From Setomelanomma holmii (taxonomy: Eukaryota; Ascomycota; Dothideomycetes; Pleosporales; Phaeosphaeriaceae), in NCBI GenBank assembly GCA_010015745.1, contig ML978154.1:124001-188000 (forward strand): a stretch of 64,000 nt of DNA. The letters run 5' to 3'. Both the position numbers and the translations under genes were made by a program. Under the pieces are notes generated by a model. The model saw only the letters and a list, made by a program, of their open reading frames with translations, ran no database searches and was not told where the DNA came from. Below, piece after piece: positions 57,442 to 64,000 of the stretch (its first letter is position 1; every line of letters begins with the position of its first letter).

Positions 57442-60400
57442 ATGGCTGATCGTGGACGCGGGCGCGGCGGCGGCGATCGAGGCCGTGGTGACTTTCGAGG
57501 CCGCGGACGAGGCGATGGTGCAGGTCGAGGAAGAGGTGGCGGAGGCTTTGATGGCGGAGATCGTGGAAGAGGCGGCTTCCGCGGTGGTGATAGAGGTGAT
57601 TTCCGAGGCGGAGACAGAGGTGGCGGTTTTCGAGGCGGAAGAGGAGGTTTCGAAGGCCTTAAGGTCTTTGGGTAGGCGCATCATTTCCGATCTCTTGAGT
57701 ACAAGTCTGACATAACCGTATAGCGGCGGCACCAACGTCCCACAGCCAGACGCCGAAGTCACCAAGCTGGAAAATGCGATGGTCAAAGGCGATCTCACAT
57801 CCGCGTTGGCAGCCTCCTCGCTCGACATTCAGTTTCCAAGGCGTCCTGCCTATGGCACAGCCGGAAAGGCTATTGTCCTGTATACGAATTATTTCGAGCT
57901 CAAGGGCATCAATCCAGATACCGTGCTGTATAGGTACTCTGTTGCCTTCCAGCCTAGTAATGAGATACCAAAGCCAAAGAAGAAGCGCCTCATCGAGCTT
58001 CTACTAAGCAGTTCACCATTTGCTGGCCTTCCCATTGCGAGCGATTGGGCCCAGATCTTGGTCACTCCCAAGAAAGTGCCGCTAGAGAGCAAACGAAAAT
58101 CGTTTAAACTTGAATGGTACCCTGCGGATGGAGAGCCAATGCCTGCGCCAACTCCACAAGACTCAGAGAAGATCCAAGCTGCCAGGGCAAGAAACACGCA
58201 CACTGCATTAGTGGAAGAGATTGGTACGGTGTCCATTCGAGACCTGCACAATGACCTGAAGCAGTCGACGTCAAATTACCCACTCAAGCTTGAAACCATC
58301 CAGGCTTTGAATGTCATCATGGCCCACGGACCGAGCGGCGAGCGCAACATAGCAACGGCTGGGGGCAACAAGTTCTATCCTTTCGGCTCCCATCCTCAGC
58401 TTCAGATTGCTGATCTGCGTGGCGGGCTCCAAGCTCTCCGTGGTTACTTCTCTAGCGTACGTACAAGCGTCAACCGCATCCTCGTCAATGTCAATGTCGC
58501 AACTGGAGCTTTCTACAAGTCAGGCCCCCTGCTGGACGTGATGAGGGACTACACCGGTGGCGGCCCACCCTCGAACGACTTTCAGCAGCGAAAGCTTGCT
58601 GCCTTCGTTCGCAAGCTCCGCTTCGAAACCAACTACATTCCTGAGAAGGACAAGGGCGGCAAAGTGAAGAAGGGCCCGAACGGCAAGACTCTGACTAAAA
58701 GGAAGGTTCATACTATTTCGGATCTTTCACGTTACGGTCAAAATGCGACGACTGTCAAGTTTCAGCAGACGGGTGCGAACGGTGCTGTTACGCAGGTGAC
58801 TATTCAAACGTACTTCAAACAACAGTATAACATAACGCTGCAGTTCCCTCAAGCGCCCTTGGTAAACTATGGCACAGCGAAGGAGCCCATGTGGATTCCA
58901 GCCGAGCTCTGTTCGGTCCTTTCGGGCCAGCTGGCAAGACGCCTCTTGCTAGGACCCCAGACAAGTGAGATGTAAGTATCTCTTACTCCCTTCACGCAGG
59001 TTACGATGAAAGCTGCAAAGCAGGATCTTGAGAATTTCAGGGGCTTTCGCTGATGACTACACCAGGATTCGCTTCGCCGCCCGCCGACCACATCAGAATG
59101 CCGAGTCCATCACAGGAGATGGCCTATTGGTGTCCAAGATCAACCCCGTTGTCAATGGTATCAACACCGCCTTGAGTCCTTACGGCATCAAGGTCAATCC
59201 ATCAATGCTCACTGTTCCCGGTCGAATTCTTCAGGCGCCACAGTTGCTATACCGAGCATCATCCACCTGCAACCCTAGGAATGGTGCGTGGAACCTGGAT
59301 CCGCGTCAACTTGGCCAGAAACCCTTCCGCTTTGCGAAGACTCTTGGTGCATGGAGCACACTGCTTATCAACTCTGGGCCTCGAGACACAATTTATGGCG
59401 GCATGCAGGCGACTACGCATCACCTGAACGAGTTCCGAAAGACGCTGGACACATATGGCCTGAATCCTGGGCCTGTCACTGAGCCGGTAGTGCTCAATGT
59501 TGCTCCCGCTGATCTGCAGAACAAGGATGTTTCGAAGGTCCAGAAACAGATTTTCGACACCCTGAAGACGAAGTTTAAGACTAAGCCGAACTTCCTCTTC
59601 GTTCTGCTACCCAGCAGCGACAACGCAGTCCTCTACGACTGCATCAAGTTTGTGTGCGACTGCCAGCTCGGTCTTCCCAACATCTGCAATGTCGGTAGCA
59701 AGTTCTCCAAGGAGAAGGGTCAAATGCAGTACTTTGCGAACGTGGCCATGAAGTTCAACCAGAAGCTTGGCGGAGTCAATCACACTGTGGAGCTAAAGAA
59801 GATGGCTCCCCTGGACGCACAAACGATCTTGTTCGGTATCGACGTGACTCATCCGTCTCCTGGCAGTGCTGAGTCTGCCCCAAGTATCGCAGGTGTTGTT
59901 GCATCAGTGGATAGTACCTTCTCTCAGTATCCTGCGAGCATGCGTACGCAACGTGGTCGACAGGAGATGGTGGCGGAGCTCGAGGAGATGATCATTGAGC
60001 GTCTGAAGCTTTGGCAGAAGCGCAACCAGAACAAATTGCCAAACAAAGTCATCGTGTACCGCGATGGTGTCTCTGAGGGCCAGTACCGTATCGTACTGGA
60101 GTCAGAATACCCTGCTTTCAAGAAAGCTTTCGACAAGCTCTACGGAGACGAGAAGAAGCACCCGAAGATCTCGATAGTCGTTGTCGGTAAGCGTCATCAC
60201 ACTCGCTTTTATCCTAGCAAGGAGGAAGATACCGATGGGAAGACTGGCAACCCTCAGCCTGGTACCATTGTCGATCGACACGTCACTGGGGAGAAGCTCT
60301 TCGACTTCTTCCTGCTCGCCCATCAGGGTCTGCAGGGCACGTCGAAACCAGCGCATTATGTCGTGCTGAAGGACGATATCAAGCTTGGTGCCGATCAACT

Positions 60401-60614
60401 GCAGAGCTTGACACACAGCCTGTGCTACACCTTCGCACGAGCCACACGATCCGTCAGCATTTGCCCACCAGCATACTATGCGGATCTGCTCTGCGAACGT
60501 GGCCGCTGCTACCTCCAGGGAGTCCTCAAGGGCGATGGCTCTACCACCTTCAGCGCTAGCGAGTGGCAGAGAGATGTCAACCCGGCCCTCATGGAGTCGA
60601 TGTACTACCTTTAG
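57442..60614 (+). CDS. Argonaute (QDE-2-like) RNA silencing nuclease
   Basis: Three exons (57442..57671, 57724..58971, 59066..60614) give 1008 residues. Introns are 52 and 94 nt; the second joins TSEM to IRFAARRPHQNAE, the usual Argonaute sequence. The first 75 residues are an RGG/DRGRG repeat region. ArgoN follows (SSLDIQFPRRPAYGTAGKAI), then the L1 linker, PAZ (GALLDVMRD-like SGPLLDVMRDYTGGG to TIQTYFKQQYNITLQFP) and MID. PIWI starts near FLFVLLPSSDNAVLYDCIKF. Catalytic residues are Asp in LFGIDVTHPSPGS, the glutamate finger in GRQEMVAELEEM, Asp in VIVYRDGVSEGQYR, and a fourth Asp in PPAYYADLLCERGR where animal Ago2 has His. This tetrad suggests active slicing. It ends SMYYL, the usual aromatic-aliphatic C-terminus. 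It should act in quelling or siRNA-guided silencing in the cytoplasm. Confidence 0.95.
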
Positions 60615-61733
60615 GCGCGGCGCTCAGCACACCTTGGTTATCTTTTCATATACTCACGAACTTTCCGATCGATCGATCGGTTTCACTGAGCCATTCAGCA
60701 ACCTGCCGGTCGCACTCTCCATCGTTGAACCTCCATTTCGGAAAACCTTGACTTTGGAACGACCAACACTGCTCTTACATGGATATTAGTGCATGTGTTG
60801 AGCCGTAAGGACAGGCGTGAGTGAGGACAGGCGTTATGCCTTGCATGACACTGCTCCACTCACAACTCGGAGAGATGTGCGCAAGCGTTGCCGCCATCTC
60901 CCTGATCCCTTGTAACTCTCAAGAGCACATCCAACATTGCTCGCCCCGCCTCTGTGCTTCCTTCCCGACGACTTCATTCAACATGAACAACGCCTCTCTC
61001 TACTGGTCCGGAGCTCTGAGTTACGTAAGGTGTCTTTACCACATACACTCGCTTGAACACTTAGCAATGCTACGTCGACGTTGAAACTTGAATATGGTGT
61101 TCTCAATGCAGGCACATACAAGATCGTTCCAACCTGTCCATCTCATGCATGCTTCATGTGATGTGCAAGCTAATCTGTCCAATGAGAGAGCAGCAACGCC
61201 GAAGACTACCGAGGGTCGAATCTTCGTGATCTATTTCTTGCACAAGTGTGATTACAGGCAAATGTGAAGTCATAGAGAAGAAGCTAAGTATGTCAGGGGC
61301 GGTCTCTTTGATATTCATTCGCAAGCAAGGGTTCCATGTAGACGCGTGCTGCAGGCCGTGGTCGCGGTCCTTCTCCCCGCACTAGTGGGGGAAGCTGACA
61401 GCCAACCATGGCCTCCCTCCCAGCCACCCCGTTTCACCCCACTGCAGCCCTGGGAAACACGCTGGCCGCTGTCTCTGGCCATGGGTTAGCCGATCGCTGG
61501 CGGGCAGTTCGAATAGACTTCCTTTCACTGCGCGCGCGCTGTCTTAGACACGACTATCCGACATCGCCAGGCATCAATCGCTTTGGCACAGGCTCCAACG
61601 CACGCGTCACAAGGCTGCACCCATGTGCCCGCAGAGCCTCCACCACCTTGTACCACCACTACAGAGCACACCTTGAGCCAGCCTCCTCGAAGCCCCTCTT
61701 ACACACTACACACCAAGAAACTTGACCAGAGAA
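60615..61733. other. Intergenic, possible small ORFs
   Basis: About 1.1 kb between the Argonaute stop and the last full gene. It contains a 16-bp palindrome (60665..60680), a hypothetical small spliced frame (60983..61266) and an ATG-started 105-codon frame (61408..61725) that ends just before the next gene. None has a recognised domain. Confidence 0.4.
60665..60680. other. 16-bp perfect palindrome in Argonaute 3' region
   Basis: CCGATCGATCGATCGG is fully self-complementary, 51 nt past the Argonaute stop. It is built of GATC units, so it may be a simple tandem repeat by origin. In RNA it could pair intermolecularly. Confidence 0.4.
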
Positions 61734-63531
61734 ATGATGGACACGAGTCGCGGCAGCATATATGACCACGACATACCCTCTCTGAGCGCGTCACTGGAGG
61801 CCTTCGACCCCGAGCGGAGTATGCATTCGGCGTACAGCGGGCGGTCCAACATGCACTCGTCGCGATGGAGCATACCGCAGGAGGAGCAGGAGTCGGAGAC
61901 AGAGTCAGACGGGCCCTGGGCACCGCCAGCATGGCAAAAGTCGAACAACCAGTGGTTGCGCAAGTCACATCTGAGTGAAAGCGCCATGAGATCAAGCAGG
62001 TCCCCGTTTGAGAGGGAGGTTACTCCTTCCCGCATACCGCTTCCAGAGTCCCCACTCAAGCAAACACCGCGGACAAGCCCTGAACCCATGTCGGAGCAAG
62101 AACAATCATACATGCCAGAGAACATCGCCTCGAGAATGCAGAGCCCGTCAGAAGAACCACAGGCCAGTGCCGGCGCACAGCAGGGAGATGATCTGGCACT
62201 GTCGCATCACGAGGAGGCTGCGCAACACGAAGGATGTAGGTATTGGTGGTGGCGGCACGCACTACACACACTAACGAAGCCAGTCGTGCGCTTTGCCATT
62301 CGAGGAGAGACTCTGTTCCGCACAGCGCCCATTGAAGAGACCATCTCAGCGTGCGCAAGCGGGGTACACTACTTCACACGGTCACGGATCAACATCATAA
62401 CCACTATCGCCACGCTTGTCGTCTCATGGCTGCTGCTACAACCATGGACAGCCACTCTGATACCAGATGTAGCGAATGTTGCGGGCATGGCGAAGCAATT
62501 TGAGCCGCTAATGTACGCTTCTGAAAATGTGATTCCACGGTCACGAGAACTGGCCGAAGCGAGTATCGCAGTACAAGATCTGGGAGAGAGTGTGCGCGCG
62601 ACGAACATGTCGGCTTCAACGGTCATTATTGATCAGCTAGATGATCTCGGCGATAGTCTGAAGATGCTTTCTGAAAAAATCACGAGCTTCTTCACCAACG
62701 TTGATGGCGACATGGACTCGTAGGTACACCTTTGCAAGCAACTTTACGCATACTGACAGATCTAGCATCCTCATCACAATGGAATGGGCCAAACGCGAAC
62801 TCCTGAGCATCCAAGGCCCCAAAGCCGGCATGATCGACACCGTAATCGGCAACATCCACGGCGGCCTCAGCAAAGTCGGCGTCCTCGAGCGCAACGGCTC
62901 CCCCACCACCATCGGCCGCGTCGTCAACGACGTCCTAGGCCACACCACGCAACACCGCTCCAAAGCCACCTTACAACGCACATTCGACTACCTCCTCTCC
63001 ACGCTCGAAGAAAACATCGCAAACGAACTCGCCCGCGCAGACATCCTCTTCCAACTCTTCGAATCTGTCGACCGCCAGTTCCACAACCTGCACCGCTCTG
63101 TTGCTAAAGAGGAAGATTCCCTGGCGACTAAGAAAGACGAGTTTCTGGCGTCCATGTGGAGGAGTACAATCACGAATAAAATGAAGATAAAAAAATACGA
63201 AAAAAACCTCAAACTCCTCAAAGACGTCCGCGCTTCTACTTTAACAAACAAATTCGAACTCAAATCACACATTCAAATCATACACAGCGTCAAAGACCAG
63301 CTCGATAAAGCGAGAAAGAATTTGATCAGCCCGTTGATCAGGAGGGCGCAGAGCAATAGCTTCGGATTGGATCAGCAGTTGCAGGATTTGAGCGGCACGT
63401 ATGGGTTTTTGAAAGGCTTGAGGGATAGCCAGAAACAAAAGGTGCTCAAGGAGTTGTGGGGCGAGCCGAGGAAGAGGGTTGCTATCACGGCGGGCGGGAG
63501 GGAGGAGGAGGTTGAGGAGGAGGGGTATTGA
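61734..63531 (+). CDS. Hypothetical membrane coiled-coil protein
   Basis: Two exons (61734..62719 and 62766..63531; 46-nt intron) give 583 residues from MMDTSRGSIYDHDIPS. Residues 1-170 are disordered and Ser/Glu/Pro-rich. A stretch of Trp and His (CRYWWWRHALHTLTKPVVRF) precedes a single hydrophobic segment (INIITTIATLVVSWLLLQPW), a probable membrane span. After it the protein is largely helical with heptad-like patterns (VIIDQLDDLGDSLKMLSEKI; FLASMWRSTITNKMKIKKYE; QIIHSVKDQLDKARKNLI), ending in an acidic Glu tail (GGREEEVEEEGY). This layout recurs in uncharacterised Pezizomycotina proteins, probably of the nuclear or ER membrane. No family name can be given. The second exon is strongly C-biased at third positions in its first part. 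Confidence 0.75.
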
Positions 63532-63806
63532 GCTTTGAAATGTGTGGGTTATATTATGGATGGGGATTGGTGTTGCAAAGGCGAATTGGCTTGTACTTTG
63601 GAGTAAGCTTGGGGCTCGGCGTCTGTGGGAAGGCATTCAGGCATATAATTGCTGAGGTGTTCTGGCGTTTCGTGTGTGTGCTGTATACTGATTGCATCAA
63701 GGCTGGCTAGATAAATGTGGGAGTTGCATAGTGTATAAATTCAGGCACTACTGTCATATTTTCTTTGCTCAATGTACGGTATACTCGAATCGATAAGTTG
63801 CACCAT
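63532..63806. other. Short convergent gap
   Basis: About 275 nt between the ends of two convergent genes. No feature is seen. Confidence 0.3.
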
Positions 63807-64000
63807 CTAGTGCTGTCCACCCCTCGGCCTGACCTGCATCTGGCGATGCTTAATCGGATTCTCTCTGTACCTATCAAACTGTTAGCATGTTCCCCAATAC
63901 TCGCATTTCTTGAATCGGTACTCACTTCTTGACAATCTTCTCAATCGAATTCAGCCCCTTCTCCAACACATCCATCCTTGGCCCATAACTCAGCCTCACA
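63807..64000 (-). CDS. 3' end of an unidentified gene, cut by the window
   Basis: Reading minus from the right edge, VRLSYGPRMDVLEKGLNSI continues as EKIVKK, then a 55-nt intron (63871..63925, GTGAGT...GATAG) and the last exon YRENPIKHRQMQVRPRGGQH ending in TAG at 63807..63809. The junction keeps frame. The fragment is basic and helical. It is too short to name. Confidence 0.6.

Noticed and set aside
58972..59065. Shorter Argonaute intron ending near 59035
   Set aside because: It stays open but inserts residues into the conserved SEMIRFAARRP stretch; the 94-nt intron gives the family sequence.
1..64000. CRISPR, prophage, transposon, rRNA, tRNA or secondary-metabolite megasynthase
   Set aside because: None was seen: no direct-repeat arrays, transposase or integrase frames, no clear A and B box pairs, no KS, A or PKS domains. 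A tRNA scan was done by eye only and could miss one.

Overview
The window is nuclear DNA of a filamentous ascomycete (Pezizomycotina). The signs are many short introns (about 40-140 nt, mostly near 50 nt, GT-AG with two GC-AG cases), a Zn2Cys6 regulator with a fungal middle-homology region, a HET-domain protein, a class III-type chitin synthase, a QDE-2-like Argonaute, p24/Erv25, Ilv5 and Rib7. The mix of housekeeping and cell-wall-degrading genes suggests a plant-associated or saprobic mould, possibly a dothideomycete; that placement is inference. Splice models were built by hand, and nearly every multi-exon model closes to a whole number of codons, which is an internal check on them.

Layout. 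0-7 kb: a secreted Pro/Thr/Tyr-rich tandem-repeat protein, a decayed six-hairpin glycosidase with an in-frame stop and a frameshift, and a membrane protein of unknown role. 7-21.6 kb: a run that reads like a carbohydrate-utilisation island, with a SAM methyltransferase, a Zn2Cys6 regulator, a DUF2264 protein, a GH88 unsaturated glucuronyl hydrolase, a secreted GH5 glycanase, an MFS transporter of the Liz1/allantoate (ACS) type and a mitochondrial-leader SDR. 21.8-31.6 kb: Erv25, a broken eIF2B-alpha/beta/delta-like pseudogene, a cupin-plus-membrane protein, Ilv5, Ubc12, Rib7 and a DUF218 protein. 33-36 kb: chitin synthase. 38-44.5 kb: a Btz/CASC3-like protein and a PNUTS-like CCCH protein. 45.6-48 kb: Sly1. 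48.7-51 kb: HET protein. 52-56 kb: a universal-stress-domain protein and mitochondrial uS7. 57.4-60.6 kb: Argonaute. 61.7-63.5 kb: a membrane coiled-coil protein. A truncated gene runs off the right end.

How the genes may work together. The housekeeping genes are mixed and share no pathway. Only the 8-21.5 kb block looks functionally linked. GH88 and DUF2264 proteins act on (unsaturated) glucuronyl sugars in related systems, GH5 would cut the backbone, the ACS-family carrier could import an acidic product, and the Zn2Cys6 protein, divergent from the DUF2264 gene, could control the set. This is a hypothesis from neighbourhood and families. No transposon, CRISPR array, secondary-metabolite megasynthase, tRNA or rRNA was recognised. 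Two genes carry clear disabling lesions (2.2-4.6 kb and 22.8-24.1 kb). I found no strong evidence for a wholly new system; the acidic-glycan island is the best candidate.
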